Source: Rhabdochlamydiaceae bacterium
Lineage (GTDB): Bacteria > Chlamydiota > Chlamydiia > Chlamydiales > Rhabdochlamydiaceae
Length of the DNA: 64,000 nt
Assembly: GCA_019745395.1 (NCBI GenBank)
Contig: JAIETG010000022.1
Span: forward strand, 124,001-188,000
Direction: 5' to 3'
Shown here: positions 8,608 to 16,947 of the stretch, in pieces
Layout of the letters: each line of letters opens with the position of its first letter
How positions within the stretch are numbered: position 1 is the first letter of the stretch
Made by a program: the position numbers and the translations under genes
Notes under the pieces: generated by a model
Database searches by the model: none
What the model was told of the DNA's origin: nothing
What the model saw: only the letters and a program-made list of their open reading frames with translations

Positions 8608-9009
8608 TTATTTAGCTGTAGATTGATCGATATATTCTTGTTGAAAGAGGATCGAGTTTTCTACAATGGCTCTGAACGCAGAGAGGCTAATTTCTAAAGG
8701 AAGTCCTAGTTCGATAGATCGTTCTATTATTTTTAGCTCCTGAGCTGCAACTCTTGGTCTGTCTTCAGCAATTTTAGTCGTCTTTGATTTCAGGTCCCCT
8801 GCGCGTTTTACATAAGCAGTTCTTTCCGCTAGAAGTTTTAGGATTTTATCATTAATCCTGTCGATATTTTCTCGAATGCAAGAGATGTCCTGACATTGTT
8901 CTTTGGCTGTTTCGTAGTGGCAGCTTAATGTGTCGGTTGAAGAATAAGCAACAATAGAAGATACGCTGCAAAGCAGTATAGCGCTCCATTTAAATAAGGT
9001 GTATGACAT
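8608..9009 (-). CDS. exported chorismate mutase (AroQ type)
   Basis: A signal peptide (MSYTLFKWSAILLCSVSSIVAYS) precedes an all-helical AroQ chorismate mutase domain of about 90 residues. Against the E. coli enzyme these active-site residues are visible: Arg in IRENIDRIN, Arg in LLAERT, Lys in GDLKSK, Asp and Arg in EDRPR, and Ser and Gln in VENSILFQQ. The usual acidic residue after DRxR seems replaced by Val. It converts chorismate to prephenate. Exported forms exist in some bacteria and in plant-parasite effectors. No other aromatic-pathway gene is nearby, so a role on host chorismate is possible. Start ATG 9009. Confidence 0.82.
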   Translation of the reverse strand: MSYTLFKWSAILLCSVSSIVAYSSTDTLSCHYETAKEQCQDISCIRENIDRINDKILKLLAERTAYVKRAGDLKSKTTKIAEDRPRVAAQELKIIERSIELGLPLEISLSAFRAIVENSILFQQEYIDQSTAK

Positions 9010-9154
9010 CTGTAATCTCCTATTTTAATTTTAAAATTCTAGAAGAATTGTATTTCAAATAATGAAAAATGTCGATTTTTTTATTTTTTTAAATAATTGA
9101 CTTTCATTTGTGTTAAATGCTTAATTTCATATTTCTGTTTATTTTCTTTTGTTG

Positions 9155-9160
9155 TATAAT
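9155..9160 (+). promoter_or_regulatory. -10 box TATAAT
   Basis: TTGTATAAT about 33 bases before the ATG of the gene at 9193. There is no convincing -35 box. The same TTGTATAAT string precedes the genes at 26594 and 54169. Confidence 0.4.
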
Positions 9161-9192
9161 TGCGCTTTGTTAACTTGTTGGTTGTTGTAATT

Positions 9193-9894
9193 ATGATATC
9201 TTCAATAAATACATCTACTCCAATTCAGGGGACTTTAACGATAAGCGCAGAGGAAATGAATGATGCAGCTATTCATCTTCCTTCAAAAATTTCTTACACT
9301 AAAGTTCGGGCATTTTCTTCAGACTATCCCAGTCTACAGACTGGTTCTATTAATAATTATACAGTTAGATCTCGTAATGCTAGCAATTATTTGGCCTATG
9401 ACCTTTTCATGCTTTGGATATCCCCTTTGTTATCCGTGGTTTGTTTAGCCGCAGATTTTCTTGCAGGAAGGTATTTGGAGAGAGATAGGACGCAAATGAG
9501 CCTTTTGCTAGAAAAGCAGCCTCTTGCAGAAGTTGAAGAGGCCTTGGAAAAAAAAGTAGATCGAAAAAAAGGGTATTTGTGTATTCCTGTCGAATTTCAA
9601 ATTGAAAGACAGAGTAATAAAGAGGTTCGTGTTTTTCGAACTGTTTTTGAAAAGCATCGAAAAGGTTGGGTCAGTAGGGCTCCTTCTTTCGGAGAAATTT
9701 ACAAGCATCCAGCTCAGATCGTAGCCAAGGTGAGTGAAGAGGCTTGGAGAGTGTTTCAAACGGGGATTTCCAGAAAATCGAACTTGGGATCAAAACTGTC
9801 GATGGAAATAAAAGTTCTTCCATCAGACCTTACTTACTACAAAAAAACATGGTTTCAGAGGACTTTTGGCTCAAAAACTATGGTAGAAGCTTAA
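9193..9894 (+). CDS. hypothetical protein with one membrane segment, 233 aa
   Basis: ATG 9193 is preferred over the TTG at 9160, which would overlap the -10 box. The protein has a soluble N-terminal 65 residues, one hydrophobic segment (LFMLWISPLLSVVCLAADFLAG, about 75-95), and a basic domain of about 130 residues after it. No signal peptide and no family recognised. The final 24 bases overlap the convergent fosX-like gene. Confidence 0.65.
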   Translation: MISSINTSTPIQGTLTISAEEMNDAAIHLPSKISYTKVRAFSSDYPSLQTGSINNYTVRSRNASNYLAYDLFMLWISPLLSVVCLAADFLAGRYLERDRTQMSLLLEKQPLAEVEEALEKKVDRKKGYLCIPVEFQIERQSNKEVRVFRTVFEKHRKGWVSRAPSFGEIYKHPAQIVAKVSEEAWRVFQTGISRKSNLGSKLSMEIKVLPSDLTYYKKTWFQRTFGSKTMVEA

Positions 9895-10278
9895 TCTCTG
9901 CTGTAAATTTCCTGTATGCAGTTCGAATAAATGATTGTCATAATCATAAAAGTAGATCGATTGTCCTTCTTTAGGATCTCGAGATCTAGAAGGTGCAAGC
10001 TCAAGTCCTAGGGAAATGATCTTATCAGTAAAAAAAGGCAGATCTTTTTCCTCTATTTGAAAAGCTATGTGATTATAAGATCGCTGCAAAGATTCTCCTT
10101 CCATTAAAGCGATCCAAAGATCGTCAATCAGAAGAAATTTTTCTTGAGAAAGTGAAAAGTTTTTTTGCTCACTGCAATAGACTTCTACAGTCTGGAACAG
10201 CTTTTGAAAAAGTTTAGAGGATTTTTTTATGTCTTTACAAATGAGTGTAATGTGACTGATTCCTTGGATTTTTCTCAT
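9871..10278 (-). CDS. fosX: FosX-type fosfomycin-resistance hydrolase (VOC family)
   Basis: From ATG 10278 the protein has 135 residues, the normal FosX size; a longer TTG-started form adds 24 unrelated residues. It matches the FosX layout closely: GISHITLI with the first metal His, FSLSQEKF with the Glu that acts as base in FosX, the YNHIAFQI strand with the second metal His, and DNHLFELHTG with the metal Glu. FosX opens the fosfomycin epoxide with water using Mn2+. Other VOC enzymes share the fold, but the run of matches to FosX is long. It diverges from prfC and overlaps its convergent neighbour by 24 bases. Confidence 0.85.
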   Translation of the reverse strand: MRKIQGISHITLICKDIKKSSKLFQKLFQTVEVYCSEQKNFSLSQEKFLLIDDLWIALMEGESLQRSYNHIAFQIEEKDLPFFTDKIISLGLELAPSRSRDPKEGQSIYFYDYDNHLFELHTGNLQQRLSFYHSF

Positions 10279-10384
10279 GTGAGTACCCACTTCATTACGA
10301 GATTTTTTTAAAACGTCTTTGCTGAGATCTAGGTGGATCTGTATAATCAAGACCCCTAAATTATATAACTTTTAGACTTAAACA

Positions 10385-11980
10385 ATGACAGATTCTTTAA
10401 AAGATGAAATCGCCAAAAGGCGTACCTTTGCTATTATTAGCCATCCCGATGCAGGAAAAACAACACTAACAGAAAAACTCCTTTTGTACTCCGGCATGGT
10501 TCAAACGGCTGGTATGGTCAAGGGTAGGAAGGGGCGAAAGATGGCAACTTCCGACTGGATGGCTATGGAACAAGAAAGGGGGATTTCTATTACTTCCTCA
10601 GCGATGCAGTTTCCTTATAAAGGAGCTATGATTAATGTTTTGGATACCCCAGGTCATGAAGACTTTTCTGAAGATACCTATCGTACTTTGACGGCTGCCG
10701 ATTGCGCTATTATGGTGATCGACGCTTCTAAGGGAGTGGAAAAACAAACGCGTAAACTCTTTGAAGTGTGTAGGCTCAGACAAATTCCCGTTCTTACCTT
10801 CATCAACAAGATGGACATGCCTGCAAGAGATCCTTTGGATCTCATGCATGAAGTAGAAAATGTCTTGCAAATTCAATCTTTTGCGTGGAACTGGCCTATA
10901 GGAACTGGCAAGGAATTTCAAGGAACATATGATCGCATGACAAACAAGTGCATTTTCTTTACAAAGACTTCTTTTGGGGGGGCTCAAAAAGCGGAAATGA
11001 CGACCTTAGATTTGCACAGCCCTGAAACTTTAGCAAAGATCGGTCAAACTGGTTATGATGCCCTTGTCCAAGAGCTAGATCTTTTAGAATGTGCAGGAAA
11101 TGCGTTTTCTCAAGAAGACTTTTTAGCTGGCAAGGTCACCCCTGTCTTTTTCGCCTCCGCTCTGACCAATTTTGGCGTGGAGCCTTTTTTCGATACCTTT
11201 TTGCATTTGGCCCCATCTCCACATCCAAGGATTGCAACACTCACAGTGTCAGAAGAAGAGGTAACAATTGATCCTGTTACAACACCTTTTAGCGGGTATG
11301 TCTTTAAGCTACAAGCTAACATGGATCGACACCATCGAGATAGCATGGCCTTTATTCGGATCTGTTCGGGAATGTTTGAGCGGAATCTCATCGTTAAAAA
11401 TGAGCGCTCGGGAAAATCGATTCGGTTATCACATCCTCATAGCATGGTTGCAGGGGAGCGATCAACGTTAGATTCTGCGTGTCCAGGAGATGTTATTGGG
11501 GTAATCAATCCTGCCTTTTTTTCGATAGGAGACACCATTTCTGTTACGGGAGGTTTTTCATACAAACCGCTTCCGCAGTTTCAACCGGAAATTTTTGCGA
11601 AGATCTATCCTAAAGATGTGGGGAAAAGAAAGGCCTTTGATAAGGGAGTTGCTCAGCTTTTAAGCGAGGGCGCTATTCAAATGCTTACTCCTTATGAGGG
11701 TGTCGGGGATACTATTTTTGCGGCTGTTGGACAGTTGCAATTTGAAGTTATGCAATTTCGTCTCCAAGATGAGTATGGCGTAGACACTCAGCTCTCTTTG
11801 CTGTCCTACCAATGCAGCGCTTGGGTTGTAGGGGATATGAAAACCTTTGTCAAATCTTCTAGTTCAGGTCTTGTTTGTGATCAAAAAGGGCGTCCTATGG
11901 CACTTTTTGCAGGCCAATGGGAAAAGCAATACTGCGCAAGACAAAACCCGAAACATTCTTTGATAGACGTGGCCGTTTAA
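10385..11980 (+). CDS. prfC: peptide chain release factor 3
   Basis: A 531-residue translational GTPase of RF3 length. G-motifs are intact: SHPDAGKTT (G1), DTPGHEDF (G3), NKMD (G4); the switch region has the RF3-type MATSDWMAMEQERGISITSS start. The C-terminal half shows the RF3 pattern VGQLQFEVMQFRLQDEYGV. It recycles RF1/RF2 after peptide release. There is no clear Shine-Dalgarno before ATG 10385. It stands alone with its own terminator and no related genes around it. Confidence 0.97.
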   Translation: MTDSLKDEIAKRRTFAIISHPDAGKTTLTEKLLLYSGMVQTAGMVKGRKGRKMATSDWMAMEQERGISITSSAMQFPYKGAMINVLDTPGHEDFSEDTYRTLTAADCAIMVIDASKGVEKQTRKLFEVCRLRQIPVLTFINKMDMPARDPLDLMHEVENVLQIQSFAWNWPIGTGKEFQGTYDRMTNKCIFFTKTSFGGAQKAEMTTLDLHSPETLAKIGQTGYDALVQELDLLECAGNAFSQEDFLAGKVTPVFFASALTNFGVEPFFDTFLHLAPSPHPRIATLTVSEEEVTIDPVTTPFSGYVFKLQANMDRHHRDSMAFIRICSGMFERNLIVKNERSGKSIRLSHPHSMVAGERSTLDSACPGDVIGVINPAFFSIGDTISVTGGFSYKPLPQFQPEIFAKIYPKDVGKRKAFDKGVAQLLSEGAIQMLTPYEGVGDTIFAAVGQLQFEVMQFRLQDEYGVDTQLSLLSYQCSAWVVGDMKTFVKSSSSGLVCDQKGRPMALFAGQWEKQYCARQNPKHSLIDVAV

Positions 11981-11998
11981 TACACGCCATCCGTAGAT

Positions 11999-12032
11999 GT
12001 ATCTGTGAAGAGAGAGTTCTTCTCACAGATAC
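11999..12032 (+). terminator. terminator of prfC
   Basis: GTATCTGTGA and TCACAGATAC form a 10-bp stem with a purine-rich loop, 18 bases after the prfC stop and followed by TTATTTATCATTT. Confidence 0.65.
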
Positions 12033-12151
12033 TTATTTATCATTTAATTTTTCATTTTAATTCAAGTGTATCTTTTAAATCTTTGTGTTTTAAAATACGG
12101 TTGTTTTTGATACAATTTCCGAATTGTTTTTTTTATTTTATTGGGAAATTG

Positions 12152-15100
12152 ATGTTAAAAAGTGTTTTACAAGAAAGAAAGCCGATGGATGGGGTTAAGA
12201 TATGTCATCCACACACCAAAGAACTTGTTTCTTTCAAAGTAGAGGAAGTGGCGGCTGCCCTTTTAGCTCAATGTAAAAAAGAAGAAAACTTTAGCCCTAG
12301 ATACGGTGTCTGTCTTGGTAGTCTTTTGATTTCAGAGCAAAGTTTAGAAAAATCATTGCTTTCAGAGGATCGAGAAGAGGGGATGGAGTACTTCTTAAAA
12401 ATAGAGAAGAGTATAGCCAGAGCCTTGAGCTCTTTGCTGGAAATTAACCCCCCTCTAGAGTATCTGAAAGATTTTGGAGTCTGTTTTAAAAAGATTCGTA
12501 GACTTGATAATGATAGAGTAGTGATGACCTATGCTCTAGAAGACGATTCTGCGAAAGATAGTTCTCTAGATTTGACCTTTTTAGACTCTAAAGCAGATGG
12601 AGTGCAACCTTTTCAGGGAAATATATCTTCCATCTCCCGATTACAATCTCTTTTCGACATGCAAAAAATCGTAAGTTCTCTCTTAGAAATAACGGGTGGA
12701 TCTGCAAAAAATGGATTAGAAAGATCCGTCCCTTATCAGGGGCAAAATCAGGTGTTTCAAGATTTGAGCAGTTGTATAGACGAAAGTAGTCCTATGTACG
12801 AAGAGGTTTTTTATTTTGCAAATGCTCTTTTTTATGGAGTTGAACAAGATCAGATTTTTTGGACTCAAAGATTTTTAAAAGCTTTGGAAGAGACGCAAAG
12901 CGAAATACTTTTGATCTCTTATTTGCGAAATCTTTTACAGCCATTTTCACCGATTCCTTTTCTTTCTTTAAAACATTCTTCCTCAATTCCTTTGGAAGAT
13001 ATTCCCTCTCTTCTCAAAGGCGTATTTCTTCTTTTTGCGAAGAAAATTAACCCTAAAAATTCACAGAACGGAATGAATCTCCAATGTGCATTTCCCCTAG
13101 GGCCATATTTTAGTTATGTAGATATTCCTGTAATTGAAGAAAGAGATCTAGAAATACAGAAAAAGTACTTAGACAAAAAAAGCTTTGTAAAAATTACTGA
13201 GATATTAGCCTCTAAGGTGTCGAATATTCAGGCAAAGTATTTAGCTAAAGAAAATCTTTCTCTAGAAGAATTCAAGTGGGCTTTACAGGGAGCTGATTTT
13301 AAAAATGGGAACACCTTATTTTCTCCAGAGGAAAAAATACATGTTGTTAATAACATAGAAAGATATTCCTCAGCCTGCTTTGGACCTGTTTTAGCTGAAC
13401 AAATTGCGGCATTATTATCTACTGTATCTATTGAGAATCCTACGAAATTAGTCTGTGGGACAATTCGAAGATGGATCAGAGAACACTCCCATCAGTTACA
13501 TGAGGTGACTTCTGATACCTGGCATCTATTTACAAAAACAGTTTTAACGACCCGAAATTTTAGTGATAATACGAAACCTTGGGAGCTTTTGTTATTGGAG
13601 ATAACTTCCTCTCTTTCAAAGCTTCCCAATCCGGGATTAGCAGATTTTTTGACAATGCTTTTACAAAAAACCCAATGCACACTGGATCATAAGGAATTTT
13701 TTCGAGATCTTGTCTGGGATGATTCAGCTCAAGAACAATCAGAGGACTCTCTTTGTAAACTATATAAAAATCTATATACCATTCCAAAAATTGCACAAGC
13801 TATTGAGCGAAATTACCTATTTTTTCGTGAAAATCTCTCTTTAAGATTACAAGAACAAGAAAAGCTAGAGCTACAAGCGGCTATCAAATCTCGTATTTCA
13901 TCCTACTTTGATCAACAAAAAATACCCGAAGCGTTCATTTTGCTAAACCATCGGTATACTTTGCTTAAAGATCGGCGTCAGGCTGCAAAAGACTTAACGG
14001 GTCTTTTTTACAAATGTATGGATTTAGAAGAACCTCGAAAGCTGTTTTTCTCTTCCGTACAAAGGTATTATCCAGAGACGGTAGGCCAAATATTAGAAAA
14101 TCTAAAGACGAGCCCATTAGCAGAAGATTTATGGATTTCGATGCTGGCACAGGAAGAAAGTCCAGCTCCTTTTAAACTTAGAAAACAGTGTCTACTCAAG
14201 CTGCTGGATAAAAAAACTGCCAATCCGCCCCAAGCGCTTTTAGAAAGTTTATGTAGGGGACTTTCTCAAGAAGAAGCCTTAATCGTTCTTGAAGAATGCA
14301 TAGCCAGAGCATCCAAACTTCCCGATGCAAAGATAGAGATGGTTTTTCAGCTAGCTTTATCGGCATCTCCAGATCTACACAGTAGCTTTAAAGCAAAAAC
14401 CTTAGATCTTGTGTGGCTTCAAAGCTTTTTCTCCCTTTTACAAAAAACAGAAATGATTACAGAAGATCGTTTGGAATTTTTATGCTCTCACTTTAAAAAT
14501 CATTCGCTTTTAGATGCGAAAACCCTCATAGCTTCTATATTTCCAGTGTGCAATGAGGAATCTAAGAAGGTCTTAGTTTGCTGTGTTCAATTTCAAATTG
14601 AGAAAATGTTAAGCCAAGTAACTAATGAGCAAACTTGCGATCTTCTATTTTCTTATTGGTCTTGTCTGATGCAAGAACCTCTTTTTTCAGTAATTTTTGA
14701 AAGTGGTGCCGTGGGGAGGGAAAACCAACTTCATTTTCCCTATAGAGCAACAAACGTAGAGGAGTTTCGATTTCTCAGTGGAGTACTTTTTCAAAACAAA
14801 ACCATGGAAAAAACGTTACAAGAGTGTTTTACCCATATAGTAGAAAACATAGCGCAATTTATTCGTCAAAAGAAGGGTGATGAAATTTCTCAATTGCAGA
14901 AATATATGACCAAAGCTTCGATACAAGAAAGAAGTTTTTTAGCAGAAAATTGCATCAAAAAGCTTGTTTATTGTGAGGCAGAGACTCTAGCTCTTTTACA
15001 GATGTGTATGCCTTCAGAGAGTCTTGAAGGGGCGTGCATTCAAGAATTTATCCCTTATTGGAAGGGAAATTCTTGGCAAGAGGCGCATTTTCACAGGGGG

Positions 15101-16939
15101 CTTGCTCTATTTCAGGGCAATCGAGGCTTACAGGAGCAATTTGTTGAATTCGTCGTTGGCTCTATGGAAGGGTATCCTGTCGTTCTTTTACAGAAAATGG
15201 CATCTTTTTTAAATGAGAATGCTAGAGCCATTTTGCAAGATCGGATTAAATCAGAAATCGCTTATTTCAACGATAATGTGGAAGTTTCTGACAGTTACCT
15301 TTCTTTGCTTGAAAATTTTATTGTCTTTGTCACAGGACCTGAATTTAGTGACTTTTTAGAACCCTTAGATGTATATCAGTCAACTCTTCAGATGTCCCAG
15401 TGGCTTTTACGAGAGTTGAAATATAACGATCGATTAAATCTCTTTTTCCGATCTCTTTTTCGAGTTTCTTTGCAACGAAGAGAAGTTCCTCAACAAAAAC
15501 GAGCTGAGATCGACTTTCTTCGACTTGAGGGAGCTTTAGATTGTGCTGCAGATCTGAAGTTATCTAAAACAAAAGAAGCTTTACTTATAGACTCTTTATG
15601 TGGGTGTTCTGAAGATGTTTTAAAGGAAATATCTGAAAGCAGCTTGCGCAATATGAAGCTAAAATCTCAAAATATTCTTTTAAAGGCTTTAGAAAAAAAA
15701 TGTAAAAATAGCTTAGATTTAGGTAATTTTCCGAGTGAAGCAGTTTTAAGTATGATCGATGAGCAATTAGAGGATGCCATTGAGAGACTATCTGATTCTG
15801 AGTTTAACCTTAATCGGGACACCTTCCGATCTTTGTCTGAAATAATGAAAGAAATCCGGTTGCATCAATCTGAAAGAGTTGGCTCTTGCGCTGGAAATCT
15901 TGCCCTACTTTTTCTTCGAAATAACCCTTTGAAAGACAATTTAGAGATAGCCAATGCGCTTGTTTGTGACGTTTTACAGTTTCGTTTGTATTTAGGGGGT
16001 AAAGTCAATGGATTTCCATTGGAGAGGTTTCCTGAGGAAGTTGAAGATGCTTTTATACATTGTCCAGTAAATTTACAGATAGATGTTGCAAACGATCTTT
16101 TTATGTATTTTATGTTTCTTCAGGAAATTCACTGCGGAATCAATAGCCGAAACGTCTGGAGGCTAGCAAGTGAAAACCATAAGGTTTTGAATTCAAACCT
16201 GGAAATCAATAGCTTTTTGATCAGAAATTGGATAGAAAAATATGGAAAAGAGGACTCTACCTTAGGGATTCAAACAGAGCTTACGCAAAAAATCACCAAT
16301 ATTTTGAAAGAAATTTTGGAGAGCAATGCTCATCCTGCACTTTGTTCTAGCCTGGGCATTTTAGCTTTAAATCTTTTATTAGAAGGAAAGAAACTTGCCT
16401 TTTCGGTTGAAAAACTGGAGTTTTTCTTCCATTACGTATTGGAAAATTCAACATTTTCCGTTGAATCTTCCCGTTTGATAGAACTGTATCAAGGTTTTAT
16501 AGATAAGTGGGCCTACGATGATCAAGCAAAGGCGTTATTAGGAAATAAGGTCCAAAAAATCTTAAAGCTATTAGCAGAAAAAGTGAACGTAGAATATTCG
16601 AAAATTATTACCGAAGAAGAATTTAAGATCCTATATAACAGTATCTCTTTAAAGTGCGCTTCCTATCTGCATCCAAGTATGCGCGATCGTGCTAACATGG
16701 AATACTCTTTAAGGTTAGATTTGCGTAAGTTGATAGAATATGATGCAGACTATTTATCTTCTCTTATCGTTCGAGTCAAAAATCTTATAAAATATCAAAC
16801 AGCAGAACCTGAAGTTAGGAACAGATACCGTTCTATGATTATAGAGATCTTTAAGAATCAGCTCATTGCATGGACTCCTGTCGATATGGGGGGATTTGAT
16901 AAAAAAGATAGGCTTTTAAGTTTATTAGAAAATGAGTAG
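12152..16939 (+). CDS. giant helical protein of unknown function, 1595 aa
   Basis: The start is set at ATG 12152, which has GGGA upstream; the frame is open further upstream (to 12005), but that stretch encodes a hydrophobic, AT-rich run unlike the rest. The protein is rich in Leu, Glu and Lys, has no signal peptide or membrane segment, and shows many amphipathic helix pairs (for example SLCRGLSQEEALIVLEECIA), so an alpha-solenoid of HEAT type is plausible. No motif or family is recognised. It lies between prfC and the convergent patatin gene, ending eight bases from that gene's stop. The uninterrupted 4.8 kb shows it is maintained. Confidence 0.75.
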   Translation: MLKSVLQERKPMDGVKICHPHTKELVSFKVEEVAAALLAQCKKEENFSPRYGVCLGSLLISEQSLEKSLLSEDREEGMEYFLKIEKSIARALSSLLEINPPLEYLKDFGVCFKKIRRLDNDRVVMTYALEDDSAKDSSLDLTFLDSKADGVQPFQGNISSISRLQSLFDMQKIVSSLLEITGGSAKNGLERSVPYQGQNQVFQDLSSCIDESSPMYEEVFYFANALFYGVEQDQIFWTQRFLKALEETQSEILLISYLRNLLQPFSPIPFLSLKHSSSIPLEDIPSLLKGVFLLFAKKINPKNSQNGMNLQCAFPLGPYFSYVDIPVIEERDLEIQKKYLDKKSFVKITEILASKVSNIQAKYLAKENLSLEEFKWALQGADFKNGNTLFSPEEKIHVVNNIERYSSACFGPVLAEQIAALLSTVSIENPTKLVCGTIRRWIREHSHQLHEVTSDTWHLFTKTVLTTRNFSDNTKPWELLLLEITSSLSKLPNPGLADFLTMLLQKTQCTLDHKEFFRDLVWDDSAQEQSEDSLCKLYKNLYTIPKIAQAIERNYLFFRENLSLRLQEQEKLELQAAIKSRISSYFDQQKIPEAFILLNHRYTLLKDRRQAAKDLTGLFYKCMDLEEPRKLFFSSVQRYYPETVGQILENLKTSPLAEDLWISMLAQEESPAPFKLRKQCLLKLLDKKTANPPQALLESLCRGLSQEEALIVLEECIARASKLPDAKIEMVFQLALSASPDLHSSFKAKTLDLVWLQSFFSLLQKTEMITEDRLEFLCSHFKNHSLLDAKTLIASIFPVCNEESKKVLVCCVQFQIEKMLSQVTNEQTCDLLFSYWSCLMQEPLFSVIFESGAVGRENQLHFPYRATNVEEFRFLSGVLFQNKTMEKTLQECFTHIVENIAQFIRQKKGDEISQLQKYMTKASIQERSFLAENCIKKLVYCEAETLALLQMCMPSESLEGACIQEFIPYWKGNSWQEAHFHRGLALFQGNRGLQEQFVEFVVGSMEGYPVVLLQKMASFLNENARAILQDRIKSEIAYFNDNVEVSDSYLSLLENFIVFVTGPEFSDFLEPLDVYQSTLQMSQWLLRELKYNDRLNLFFRSLFRVSLQRREVPQQKRAEIDFLRLEGALDCAADLKLSKTKEALLIDSLCGCSEDVLKEISESSLRNMKLKSQNILLKALEKKCKNSLDLGNFPSEAVLSMIDEQLEDAIERLSDSEFNLNRDTFRSLSEIMKEIRLHQSERVGSCAGNLALLFLRNNPLKDNLEIANALVCDVLQFRLYLGGKVNGFPLERFPEEVEDAFIHCPVNLQIDVANDLFMYFMFLQEIHCGINSRNVWRLASENHKVLNSNLEINSFLIRNWIEKYGKEDSTLGIQTELTQKITNILKEILESNAHPALCSSLGILALNLLLEGKKLAFSVEKLEFFFHYVLENSTFSVESSRLIELYQGFIDKWAYDDQAKALLGNKVQKILKLLAEKVNVEYSKIITEEEFKILYNSISLKCASYLHPSMRDRANMEYSLRLDLRKLIEYDADYLSSLIVRVKNLIKYQTAEPEVRNRYRSMIIEIFKNQLIAWTPVDMGGFDKKDRLLSLLENE

Positions 16940-16947
16940 AACGATTT

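Noticed and set aside
10279-10350. N-terminal extension of the FosX-like protein from a TTG
   Set aside because: FosX proteins begin near GISHIT; the extension has no counterpart.
12005-12151. N-terminal extension of the giant helical protein
   Set aside because: It is hydrophobic and Phe/Ile-rich unlike the rest, overlaps the prfC terminator, and the ATG at 12152 has a ribosome-binding site.
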